Shown here: positions 8,548-16,263 of the stretch, piece by piece
Layout of the letters: each line of letters opens with the position of its first letter
How positions within the stretch are numbered: the stretch's first letter is position 1
NCBI RefSeq assembly: GCF_002252675.1
Contig: NZ_NQKY01000012.1
Span: forward strand, 20,334-84,333
Length of the DNA stretch: 64,000 nucleotides
Direction: 5' to 3'
From: Synechococcus sp. BO 8801
GTDB taxonomy: Bacteria; Cyanobacteriota; Cyanobacteriia; PCC-6307; Cyanobiaceae
Translations under genes and position numbers: made by a program
Notes under the pieces: model-generated
Told to the model about the DNA's origin: nothing
Databases searched by the model: none
The model's input: the letters and a program-made list of their open reading frames with translations, nothing else

Positions 8548-9633
8548 TCAACCCCCCAATCCCCGACAAGCCCGCAGCACCACATCGGCGCAGCGCCCGT
8601 ACACAGCGGCCCGCCAGGCGGGGCTGTCGATCAGGAAGGCATCGCGGACCTGGCGGCGGATCGCTTCGCGGTGGGGGGTGGGGCGATCGGGCACGGCGTG
8701 CAGCCAGGCATCGGCGCGCAGGGCGGCCAGCACCTGATCGATCGGCCGGGTGCCGAATTCCAGTGCCAGATAGCTGAGCTCCAGCGCAGGGAGCATGCGG
8801 CGCAGAAACACCGGCAACGACCCCGACACCACCGATGAGCTGGAGGGGCCCTGGCCGGGCCGGGTGAGCTCCGGGCCATACCAGCGTTGCAGCCGCTCCC
8901 AGTCGACGCCTGTGCTGCCGCTGCCGATCAGCTCCCCGTAGCCCCAGGGGCCCAGGCCGGTGTGCAGGTCGATCACCGCCAGGCGGCGGCAGGCCGGGCC
9001 CAGGTGCTCGGTGAGGATCGTCTCCAGGGTGGACAGCGACCAGCTGGGGCGGCTGCCGCCGTAGAAGAGGCCGGTGGGATGGGTGTACTGGCCGCGCTGC
9101 AGCGCCGCCTGGTAGGCGGCCATCCCGTGCCCAGTGATGAAGGCCTCCAGCAGGGTGTCGGCCCGTTGCCGCTCGGGCCCGTCCCAGTCGCCGGGCAGCA
9201 GGGCGTCGTGGAGGGCGTCGTAGGCCGGGTTGTCGGGCAGGGGGCCGCGGAAGTCGAGGCCGTTGCGGTTGAGATCGATGTTGTGTTCGTTGCCGCGGCG
9301 CAGCCAAGCGAAGCCATGGGGGTTGAGGGCATGGATCAGCAGCGCCCCGCCGCCGGCCGGCAGGGCGCCGTGGAGTTCATCCAGCAGAACGCTCACCTGG
9401 CAACCGGATCCGGCCAGGCCCTCCACGCCGTGGGTACCGGAGATCAGCAGCAGCAGGGACTCGGGCTCGGCAGGACCCAGGGCCGCCGCATCGATGGCGA
9501 GCGGCTCACCGGCCGGGCCGTGGTGATCGGGCAGGACATGGCTGCTGAGCCGGGCGCCGGCGCCAACGGCGGCGGCCAGGAACGCCTCACGGGCCGAGCG
9601 GTAATCGGGGTGGAAGAAGTCGCTGGTGGCCAT
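8548..9633 (-). CDS. M14-like zinc carboxypeptidase, DUF2817 family
   Basis: A 361-residue protein with the M14-type zinc site: ISGTHGVEG (HxxE, His68 and Glu71), the arginine/asparagine stretch HNIDLNRNG, a third zinc histidine in VIDLHTGLGPWG, and the general-base region LALEFGTRP. DUF2817 proteins resemble carboxypeptidases and deacylases, but substrates are not settled. No signal peptide, so probably cytoplasmic. Its last 31 coding bases recur as a degenerate direct repeat at 7482-7512. Confidence 0.85.
   Translation of the reverse strand: MATSDFFHPDYRSAREAFLAAAVGAGARLSSHVLPDHHGPAGEPLAIDAAALGPAEPESLLLLISGTHGVEGLAGSGCQVSVLLDELHGALPAGGGALLIHALNPHGFAWLRRGNEHNIDLNRNGLDFRGPLPDNPAYDALHDALLPGDWDGPERQRADTLLEAFITGHGMAAYQAALQRGQYTHPTGLFYGGSRPSWSLSTLETILTEHLGPACRRLAVIDLHTGLGPWGYGELIGSGSTGVDWERLQRWYGPELTRPGQGPSSSSVVSGSLPVFLRRMLPALELSYLALEFGTRPIDQVLAALRADAWLHAVPDRPTPHREAIRRQVRDAFLIDSPAWRAAVYGRCADVVLRACRGLGG
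8558..8588. repeat. 31-bp direct repeat within the DUF2817 gene 3' end (parent copy)
   Basis: Intact partner of the repeat at 7482-7512, with three mismatches in 31 bases. It lies in the last codons of the DUF2817 gene, ten bases from its stop codon. The two copies are about 1.08 kb apart and bracket the DUF3598 gene. Confidence 0.8.
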
Positions 9634-9660
9634 GGGGGAGGGGTGCGGGGCCGGGGGCGA

Positions 9661-9768
9661 TCAGAAGGGGTGGTCGTCGTGGCGGGTCACCGCCTGGATG
9701 TCGGCGTCGCTGGTGAAGATCTTGTCAAGCGCACTGATGATCGCCATCACATCCTGCGGCTGGTCGTT
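9661..9768 (-). pseudogene. C-terminal fragment of an unknown protein
   Basis: On the minus strand a short frame ending with TGA at 9661 encodes a well-formed tail, NDQPQDVMAIISALDKIF followed by TSDADIQAVTRHDDHPF. It has no start codon with a ribosome site and is entered from a different frame than the preceding remnant. I take it as the surviving end of a gene cut by rearrangement. It is in the same frame as the first part of the damaged gene at 10347, so both may once have been one gene. Confidence 0.35.
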
Positions 9769-10347
9769 CGAGCACCGCCGTCCTCTGATATGCCTGGTCC
9801 GGCGCCTGGGATGCCCTCCACGCGGGGCGGCATAGGAAGCCCGCTATTCAAGCCGTCTGTAGTCGGCAGCCATCCTGGGTCTGGCTCGCCGCACCAGTCG
9901 GCATAGGCGACAGGTAGTACCCCACGTTCGGCCAAACCGAGCATCTGGACGTACCAGCCGGCATACCCCCAGTCTGTACCTTGGCCCAGTTTGGCGATGG
10001 CGGGGAAGCGGTCGAGGAACTTTGAAGCGAGCTGCCGCGCCGTGTTCTTCAGCGAGTCCTCCCAGCCGAAAAAAGTTGCTGTCCTGCCCCGTTGTGTAGT
10101 GGCCTGCATCATCGATGTCGTTCATCATTGCGCCGTGTATGCGCTGGATGATTCCGACGTGGGTGACTGAGCACCGCCAGTGCATCACAGATAGTGACAT
10201 GCCTGGCACAACCCCAAGCCGCTGGCAGTAGAGCTTGTGCAGCTCGTGGAGCATCAGCAGCTCCCGATGAGAGCGCCGCACTAGCGGGTCGTAATCACGC
10301 TCCACAGTTAATGACATCCGACAACCCGAGTTCATCATCACCCGCAA
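9747..10347 (-). pseudogene. Frameshifted gene of unknown function
   Basis: Two overlapping minus-strand frames join at a run of six T (minus strand, near 10070). The first gives MSLTVERDYDPLVRRSHREL to HYTTGQDSNFF; the second continues FGWEDSLKNTARQLASKFL and AGWYVQMLGLAERGVLPVAY. Removing one T restores a single protein of about 180 residues. I do not recognise the family. Either the gene is dead or the run holds a sequencing error. Base composition is lower in GC than the neighbouring DUF2817 gene. Confidence 0.5.
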
Positions 10348-10401
10348 TCAGCACTTCTGCATAGATGATTATCAATAAGGCGGGTCGACTGAATGGTGAT
10401 G

Positions 10402-12027
10402 CTAGGCGCGTCTTCTTTGCCTACCTGTCTTCACGCTATGCTTTTTGGGATTTAAAGTAGAGCTACTCGACTCCTTGTATATCAGCCCTGCTCGCCTTAT
10501 TGAATCTGTGGCATTGTCGCGCCAGAACTCAATAATCTCAAGTTCTCGCTTCTTTCTGGAAGCCGTATATTGACTTACATCAAGCATAAACGCTTCAAAC
10601 GTTTTTCCAGGTCTGTCGGCGACGGTAACACGACTTCTCACGCGATGGACAAGCCTAAGATCCACTAATTCCTCGATTGGTGCCAACTCACTTTCCGGAA
10701 GGCCCTTGTCAACCAGAAAGACATTAGCTCTAGATAAATCGTTGACAAACAGGCCAATCTTCGCGAACTCCTCCTCGAGCTCCTGACGTTCATCGAGAGT
10801 ATCGCGTGTCAGTTCTTCTCTCTTCGATGAATCGTATTCGCCGGCCGCTGCGTTTATATCCTCTGCTCCAACCTTTTCGCCGCGAGAGGTCACACCACGC
10901 TCACGGGCAATTAAGATCGAGCGCCGAAGGAGTCCGATGAAGTCGCGTGCCACTCCCCCGCTAGCAAGCACTAGCCTATCGAGTGCGTACCGAGTGAGAA
11001 AGTCACTCTTGCGGATGCCACTTTCATCCAGAAAAGAGAGAAGGATCTTTTCTAGAAAGGCGCTAGTGACCTTATACTTCTCTAACGTTAAGTCAAGGTC
11101 AATCTCGCCAATATCGTCCCCAATCTTCATTCCAATCGGCGGATCACCATGAACATACCATTGTGTTCGGTGTCTTATTGTCCCAACCTTGAGCCACAAG
11201 CTATTTCCTTTTGAGATGCGATGAAAGTAGTCAAGTACTTGAGCTTGATACCGTCGAGGAATGTGATACAAGTCATCAAGGAAGAGAAACGCATCGCCGT
11301 CAGAAAGCGTTGCCATTCTTCGGAATAGAGCCTGATAGTCGGGGATGTGGCGGTGTAAATGCTGTATCTTCTTGTGTGTGAAACGAGCGGTGAGTTGCTC
11401 TGTGCGTTCAGCTGAAGTTGTACCACCATCCTCATGACTAAAGGCAACCGGGGATGCCTCAAGGCCAATTTTCAATAAGTCAGACTGGCTTTCTTGAGCC
11501 TTTGTTCCAACGCTTGCCTCGATTTCGGCATCGTCCTCAGAAAACAATAGATCTCTAAGCACAACTAGCTGGTCACGGAGATCTTCCGAAAGGCTCTGAG
11601 CCTGTTGCCGGTTAAATGGAGATCGCTTGGGTTTACTGCCAAACAATCGTGCCCAAAAAGATGTCTTGCTCGCGGGTGCAATCGCCGCAGTTTCGAGCCA
11701 ATCAGCAAAACGATTAAAGGTTTCAACCAGAACGCTGATTAACACGTCTGGATATTCGTGGCCCTTAAATGACTCAAGGTCCACGAAAGCTATTGGCCGC
11801 CTGTCCACGGTTAGATCTTGCGCAGCTTTGCGAAGCAGGCTCGATTTCCCGGACCCACGCCGACCGAAGACGAGATGATGTGTTCTGGACGTCGCACGAG
11901 TAAGAGTGCCTGCGGCTGGTTCAATGAAGCGTTTGATGCTTGCCTGGGAAGAACGTGTCGCCTCCTCAAGCAAAACCTCAAGGTCGGCCACCTCAGGGCT
12001 GTCTAGGAATTCACAATCTCGTGCCAC
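10402..12027 (-). CDS. AAA/STAND-like ATPase (cassette 7)
   Basis: A 541-residue cytoplasmic protein with a Walker A motif HLVFGRRGSGKSSLL (about residues 50-65) and a Walker B motif DAFLFLDDLYHI, followed by sensor-like and winged-helix-like regions (LASGGVARDFIGLLRRSI). It resembles ORC/Cdc6-like or STAND-type ATPases that often sit in bacterial defence loci, but no effector domain is recognisable; the C-terminal 120 residues are unassigned. It is the lowest-coordinate cassette. I see no attC after its stop, so the array may be truncated here. The gene is much less GC-rich than the host genome. Confidence 0.7.
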   Translation of the reverse strand: MARDCEFLDSPEVADLEVLLEEATRSSQASIKRFIEPAAGTLTRATSRTHHLVFGRRGSGKSSLLRKAAQDLTVDRRPIAFVDLESFKGHEYPDVLISVLVETFNRFADWLETAAIAPASKTSFWARLFGSKPKRSPFNRQQAQSLSEDLRDQLVVLRDLLFSEDDAEIEASVGTKAQESQSDLLKIGLEASPVAFSHEDGGTTSAERTEQLTARFTHKKIQHLHRHIPDYQALFRRMATLSDGDAFLFLDDLYHIPRRYQAQVLDYFHRISKGNSLWLKVGTIRHRTQWYVHGDPPIGMKIGDDIGEIDLDLTLEKYKVTSAFLEKILLSFLDESGIRKSDFLTRYALDRLVLASGGVARDFIGLLRRSILIARERGVTSRGEKVGAEDINAAAGEYDSSKREELTRDTLDERQELEEEFAKIGLFVNDLSRANVFLVDKGLPESELAPIEELVDLRLVHRVRSRVTVADRPGKTFEAFMLDVSQYTASRKKRELEIIEFWRDNATDSIRRAGLIYKESSSSTLNPKKHSVKTGRQRRRA

Positions 12028-12157
12028 ACTAGATCACTCTAACTTGCGACATACTACCAAACCATACCCTCTCGCGCAAAGCAACCATCAGTACATTAAA
12101 CCGCCCACTTAATTCGGCAAATCAGCCTAACAAGGTTGGTGCCGGTCTCAGTGGGGC

Positions 12158-12242
12158 GCATAACGCTCAAGATCACAAGCCGGCAAGAGCCTCAGCCTAG
12201 AAACCAGCCTAAGCTCCCGTCTTCTGTATCCTGATGTTAGGC
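12158..12242 (-). repeat. attC site after the caspase-like cassette
   Basis: On the plus strand it runs from GCATAAC (12158-12164, one mismatch to RYYYAAC) to GTTAGGC (12236-12242). The inner arms CTCAAGATC and the complement of GTATCCTGATG pair imperfectly. It lies 38 bases beyond the stop of the caspase-like gene, in the right orientation for a minus-strand cassette. Confidence 0.7.
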
Positions 12243-12280
12243 CTGAGGGCAGGACAGATCTAAATCTAGTTGTATTCTGC

Positions 12281-13120
12281 CTAGAGCACAATTAGCCTGT
12301 CGAGGCCTGGATAATCCCTCGTATTCTCAATTGCTTCAAGCAGTTGATCCATTGTGGGTTGTCTTATAGTCTCAACGGTGCCACACCATTTTACCTCTAA
12401 TGCATGTCCATTGATTAGGGCGATTGAATGCTGAACTCCCTCGGTAAGATATGTAACTGGATTAGGCGCTAATGCCTGAAGGGCGAGCCATATGAATTCA
12501 TCATCCCCCTTCTCGACAGCCCGCGCCAATCGCTTTTGGTCGACATGGGAATTACCACGATTGCGCATCGTAAATATGAGTGCTCCATGCCTTAAAGTAT
12601 CCAGTTCCCATGCGTATTCTTCGTGCAGTGCAGCAGCGAAGCTATCAACAAGGAGAAAGTGCACTCCATGGGACGGATGGAGGAGAAGCTCGGCCAGGGT
12701 TTTCCCAGAGAAACAGCAGTCAAGCACAACGGATAGCCGAAGACTTCGTTGTTCTGCTCGCCAAGTATGTTCTGCAATTACATTAGCGATCTTCTCTGCC
12801 GATAGACATGCATCGCTTAGCACTACTTCCCCTGCCTTCGTTCCATGTCCAGCAAATACAAGATTGATTTGTCCACCGCCCCACCGAGACGCACTTTTAT
12901 TGTGATGTAAGCAGCCCACAGACTCAGTGATTGCAGCAACAACTTCGGAGCGAGACGGGTTCTGCAGCAAGGTAAAGCGAGTATCTTGGGATTTGTCGCT
13001 ATAGAAGTGTTCGGCCCAATACTTCGCATCAGCAATTACATGATCTAGCTTTGCGCCGTTGCGTGACCTTCGAACACCTGCAGGACTATCACGAAGCACC
13101 CCTCCTCGGGCCCCTCGCAC
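12281..13120 (-). CDS. Caspase-like (C14 family) cysteine protease (cassette 6), possibly frameshifted at 5' end
   Basis: A 279-residue protein with both catalytic motifs of the caspase/metacaspase fold: INLVFAGHGTKAGE (His92) and LSVVLDCCFSGKT (Cys136 preceded by Asp-Cys). The usual N-terminal strand is missing from this frame. It is found in another frame starting at an ATG at 13164 (MPQPDSNFQTSIVIACEG), which merges near a G-rich run around 13090-13120, so a single-base shift may have split the gene. Bacterial caspase-like proteases commonly act as cell-death effectors. No sensor domain is attached; a partner must sit elsewhere if it is such an effector. Confidence 0.75.
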   Translation of the reverse strand: MRGARGGVLRDSPAGVRRSRNGAKLDHVIADAKYWAEHFYSDKSQDTRFTLLQNPSRSEVVAAITESVGCLHHNKSASRWGGGQINLVFAGHGTKAGEVVLSDACLSAEKIANVIAEHTWRAEQRSLRLSVVLDCCFSGKTLAELLLHPSHGVHFLLVDSFAAALHEEYAWELDTLRHGALIFTMRNRGNSHVDQKRLARAVEKGDDEFIWLALQALAPNPVTYLTEGVQHSIALINGHALEVKWCGTVETIRQPTMDQLLEAIENTRDYPGLDRLIVL

Positions 13121-13236
13121 GCGATCACAATACTTGTCTGGAAATTGGAATCAGGCTGCGGCATTTACGATTTGCCTGGGGCTGATGTGAATCAGGGCTG
13201 TTGAATCTGTGTAAAGCACAAGAAGCGCTACAAAGC

Positions 13237-13323
13237 GCCTAACGCTCAAGATCAATGGTTGGCCGGATTACATGGGAATAATCCAAAAGTTCTATGCCCG
13301 ACCGCTGGATCTTGATGTTGGAC
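13237..13323 (-). repeat. attC site after cassette 5
   Basis: Plus-strand ends are GCCTAAC (13237-13243) and GTTGGAC (13317-13323), both matching the integron core consensus. The inner arms CTCAAGATCA and GGATCTTGATG are complementary with one extra base. It lies 73 bases beyond the stop of the 13397-14542 gene. The start of that neighbouring caspase cassette follows on the low-coordinate side. Confidence 0.8.
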
Positions 13324-13396
13324 GGCACGATAAGCGTATGGACAGTTATAGGCGGAACGGAAGCTGCTATGAATATCGATCTAAGTCCCAATGCAT

Positions 13397-14542
13397 TCAT
13401 TGAAGAGTTCCTCTATGATTCGGAGTCGTAGGCAGCTGAATTTCCAAAAGCTGAGGCGTCCGAAGATGTTGAGCCGCATACGGATTAGGCAGCCACTGAA
13501 TGATTTCTGGGACATGCATGAGCAGGACGCCGCTTAGGTATTGAGCCCATTCTTTTTCGAATAGAGCGCCGAAATCCTGCTTATAGCACCGAGAGTTAGG
13601 CCCATAGTCCCAATCATCCATGAGCCGCCTCCAAGGACCTGAAAGTGCAGCAAGCAAGTCTTCCGGGTAGGAAGCACGTTTCTCGGCATAATACTTAGTT
13701 TGCATCTCAGGAGGAGCCAAGTAGCAGCAACGAGAACCAGTCAAAGCCGAATGAGCAGTGAGTGGGTCAAGCTCTGGTTCTCTATTGTCATAGGCTACGA
13801 TAAACGGGATCGCCTGCTTTTCAGGAGGAAGTTTCCGCTGTTTGCTGGCTTTATGCTCCAGCTCACGCAGAAGCTTCAATTTGTGTTTCTCAGTCCGGAC
13901 GCAGTGAAAAGCTGTTACGCCTCCCGAATGGTAGCCCTGTTGAGTAGGCGAGGGTTCGTACTCAAACCGAGTTCCATCGATTAGGATTGATCCCCTGTCC
14001 AACGGACTGAGATCCTTCAAGTGCTCAATGAATTTGCTTGCAATCGTTCTTGCCTGTTCTTCTGCTTTGTTCCGCTCCTCAGCTGTGACCCCTGGAATAC
14101 TCAGGTCATCTGCAAGATAGACAGTAGTCCGAAAGCATAGATTATTCTCTGTTAGTCCTTCCTGAATTAGGCTCGACATATCGACACCTCCCGGCGACCC
14201 GGACGCTACTTCAATGAGAATCTCGCCGAAGTTTGTGGCAGCAAGTAGGTCTGGGGTGTAGGTTCCGTTACGACCGAATTCTTCGTCGGGAAGCATCCTG
14301 ACTGAACATCCTAGGCGAGAAAAAATGTTTGCAATACGGAGCTCGGAGAGCAATGAAATAAACTTGGATCCGCTTATTGGTTGCGCCAATTTCTCCGTTC
14401 CAAGGACACCTAAGGTTTCGGCCGCGGACAGGAGTAACTCTGCAGATTCAAACACAGTCGGATATTTGATCTCGGTATGCAGCTTCTGCAACTGCTGTGG
14501 AAAATCTGCAAAGAGCAGGTCAAGGATCGGCGTGTTTGGCAT
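13397..14542 (-). CDS. Unknown protein with a weak PD-(D/E)XK-like segment (cassette 5)
   Basis: A 381-residue soluble protein that I do not recognise. Residues 65-115 (ELRIANIFSRLGCSVRML, then YTPDLLAATNFGEILIEVAS) show the helix-strand order of a restriction-endonuclease-like core: a Glu in the first helix, PD, and (I)EV, but Ser replaces the usual Lys. The rest is rich in charged helices and has aromatic-rich C-terminal stretches. As a cassette gene it has its own attC downstream. It may be a nuclease-fold defence protein, but this is an inference. Confidence 0.6.
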   Translation of the reverse strand: MPNTPILDLLFADFPQQLQKLHTEIKYPTVFESAELLLSAAETLGVLGTEKLAQPISGSKFISLLSELRIANIFSRLGCSVRMLPDEEFGRNGTYTPDLLAATNFGEILIEVASGSPGGVDMSSLIQEGLTENNLCFRTTVYLADDLSIPGVTAEERNKAEEQARTIASKFIEHLKDLSPLDRGSILIDGTRFEYEPSPTQQGYHSGGVTAFHCVRTEKHKLKLLRELEHKASKQRKLPPEKQAIPFIVAYDNREPELDPLTAHSALTGSRCCYLAPPEMQTKYYAEKRASYPEDLLAALSGPWRRLMDDWDYGPNSRCYKQDFGALFEKEWAQYLSGVLLMHVPEIIQWLPNPYAAQHLRTPQLLEIQLPTTPNHRGTLQ

Positions 14543-14597
14543 ACTTGAGTGTCATATCTAGATAATCTTTGGCTTGCAGATAAAGCCCTACAAGGCC

Positions 14598-14693
14598 GCC
14601 CAACGCTTGCGTTCAGCTGCAGCCGCATCAAACAAGAGAGCGCGAAGCGCGCCCATAATAGCGCGGTGGTCAGACTGCAACGCTTTGTTGGAG
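14598..14693 (-). repeat. attC site after the SieB-like cassette
   Basis: Plus-strand ends are GCCCAAC (14598-14604) and GTTGGAG (14687-14693, last base off consensus). Inner arms GCGTT-CAG and CTGCAACGC pair with one extra G. The variable middle contains a second hairpin, GCGCGAAGCGCGC. It starts 13 bases past the stop codon of the SieB-like gene. Confidence 0.75.
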
Positions 14694-14705
14694 TTCACGT
14701 GCAGT

Positions 14706-15218
14706 CTACTTTCGTGGCAAGCCAACATGCTCTGGGTGCTTTCGGAGTTCCTGCCATGCCCACGGCTGCAAATTGCAGTCAAATGCTGTTGTGCCAGGAT
14801 GGCCGATGTTCGATGCCCAGTACAGGATTTTCTTTGCAACTAGACCCCCAACCACACCGTTGCTGTACGGTTGAGGGAGAGTCGTAGTGTTCGCGTTCAA
14901 GTATGCCGCGAGCACCTTCTGCTCTGGCGGGCTCAAAACCTTAAGCTTCTTCCTGTGCTGGCGCACGTTCCATTGATCGAGCAAGACCGGGCTCACCAAC
15001 TTAGTAGCGCGGGCGCCAACGGCACTCACGAATATTGACATGCTCACGAGAAACGTTCCGCCAACCCACACTCGATGTGTGGAGAGCAAAGAGACGATGC
15101 CTAGGGCGCTCTGAAAGGCTGGTGGAGCAAACAAGGCCGTGCCAGATGCGATCGCGAGTCCCAAGAACACGTACGGTGCGGCCTTAAGCACCGATAGCAA
15201 CTTTTCCACGTCGATCAT
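14706..15218 (-). CDS. SieB-like superinfection exclusion membrane protein (cassette 4)
   Basis: A 170-residue protein with two N-terminal membrane helices (about residues 13-32 and 50-68) and a cytoplasmic domain carrying the signature of the superinfection exclusion protein B family: LSPPEQKVLAAYL, the glycine stretch NGVVGGLVAKKILYWAS, and the C-terminal NLQPWAWQELRKHPEH. The lambdoid SieB protein aborts infection by other phages. The length fits the family. Finding it as an integron cassette makes a phage-defence role likely, though this is inferred. Confidence 0.75.
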   Translation of the reverse strand: MIDVEKLLSVLKAAPYVFLGLAIASGTALFAPPAFQSALGIVSLLSTHRVWVGGTFLVSMSIFVSAVGARATKLVSPVLLDQWNVRQHRKKLKVLSPPEQKVLAAYLNANTTTLPQPYSNGVVGGLVAKKILYWASNIGHPGTTAFDCNLQPWAWQELRKHPEHVGLPRK

Positions 15219-15244
15219 TGATACTGCCTAGATGGTTGAGTGAC

Positions 15245-15333
15245 GTCTAACGCTTGCCATCGCCAGCCCGCGAGCCTCATCAATGGAGTAAAGATCATCT
15301 GCATTGCGGGTCTGGTGTGTGGCAATGTTAGAT
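15245..15333 (-). repeat. attC site after the trypsin-like cassette
   Basis: Plus-strand ends are GTCTAAC (15245-15251) and GTTAGAT (15327-15333). Inner arms TTGCCATCGCCAGCCCGC and the complement of GCGGGTCTGGTGTGTGGCAA pair over about 17 positions with an extra base in one arm. The TAA stop of the protease gene (15328-15330) lies within the terminal core. Confidence 0.85.
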
Positions 15334-16158
15334 CGCAGGGCGCGGAAATAGCGTCTGAATCTTCCCAAGGATGTGCTCAATCCGAGTTGCCACAAGAACT
15401 GGAGACTCCTCCCCAGCCAACCAAATCATGCCACAGACCCGTGCATACTCAGGTTGCCACTCAACACCATTTGCATAACAAGCTATACGTTTTGTATCCC
15501 AGAGTAGACTCCCGCTGAGGCCACGAGGACTGCATACTTCAATCATCTCACCATTTGCCTCACGCTTTGCCTCGCCAGGAAAGTGAATCAGTTCGTGGAA
15601 TTCGTGATTGTATCTGCTCGGCACCATATCAAGAGATTCAGCTACGGCTTGAGTTAGAAATGGATAACCCGGCACTTCAAGTTCATTTCCCCAAGAGTAA
15701 AGGGTTCTATTCTCATTTGCCGGATCCCATCTTGATAGAGTAGTTCCTGGAAATCCCAGGAAGAAGAGAAGCTCATGATTTATCGGATGATATCTGTCGT
15801 CGAACATATCTAGGCAGAGACAAACTTTTTCATCTGAAAGAATCTCTAGGTTGATGGGCGCACATGCAAAGTCGATTGGCTCAGGCCACGAATGAAATGG
15901 CTTCTCAACAACTACATATTCTTGATTCTGCCTGGGCAAATGACAAATAAGGCGCGCTTCTGAATTGTTAACAACGTGATCATTCGTCAAAAGATATGCA
16001 CCTAGTGAATCCCCTAGCCACGTGTACGAGCCAGTTCCTCCAGCCCACCCGTAATCAGGGCTATCAGATCGCGATATAGGCGTAACATACTGTGTTACAA
16101 AATGCGCCATCCTTTCCTTTGTCTCTTGCGCAATCTGATCAAGTTCTGCTTGGTTCAT
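15328..16158 (-). CDS. Trypsin-like serine protease (cassette 3)
   Basis: A 276-residue protein with a chymotrypsin-type triad: LLTNDHVVN (His61), EPIDFACAPI (Asp96) and SPRGLSGSLLWD (Ser215 in GxSGS). There is no signal peptide, so it is probably cytoplasmic; such stand-alone proteases are found in bacterial immune systems next to caspase-like or NTPase genes. The gene starts 17 bases after the preceding attC and its TAA is part of the following attC core, typical of a compact cassette. Confidence 0.8.
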   Translation of the reverse strand: MNQAELDQIAQETKERMAHFVTQYVTPISRSDSPDYGWAGGTGSYTWLGDSLGAYLLTNDHVVNNSEARLICHLPRQNQEYVVVEKPFHSWPEPIDFACAPINLEILSDEKVCLCLDMFDDRYHPINHELLFFLGFPGTTLSRWDPANENRTLYSWGNELEVPGYPFLTQAVAESLDMVPSRYNHEFHELIHFPGEAKREANGEMIEVCSPRGLSGSLLWDTKRIACYANGVEWQPEYARVCGMIWLAGEESPVLVATRIEHILGKIQTLFPRPAI

Positions 16159-16174
16159 GAGTCTTTTGGTGTCG

Positions 16175-16263
16175 ATCTAACACTTGCGATCACCTGGCCG
16201 CAGAAAGTGAAGATTCCTCCCGCACTCCATGGGTGGCGGCTCAGGTGAATCGCTATGTTAGAC
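16175..16263 (-). repeat. attC site after the nuclease-like cassette
   Basis: Plus-strand ends are ATCTAAC (16175-16181) and GTTAGAC (16257-16263). Arms GCGATCACCTGGCCGC and the complement of GCGGCTCAGGTGAATCGC pair almost completely, leaving one extra T and one extra A in the arm next to the gene. This asymmetry is the expected extrahelical-base pattern of a working attC. The gene's TAA (16258-16260) is inside the core. Confidence 0.9.

Noticed and set aside
10060..10080. Programmed frameshifting at the T-run of the 9747-10347 gene.
   Set aside because: A short homopolymer in a gene with further damage downstream is better explained by decay or a sequencing error.
12125..12138. An extra GCCTAAC motif near the start of the AAA cassette, possible additional attC core.
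   Set aside because: No partner core with complementary arms is found at a suitable distance; it lies only about 30 bases from a better-supported site.
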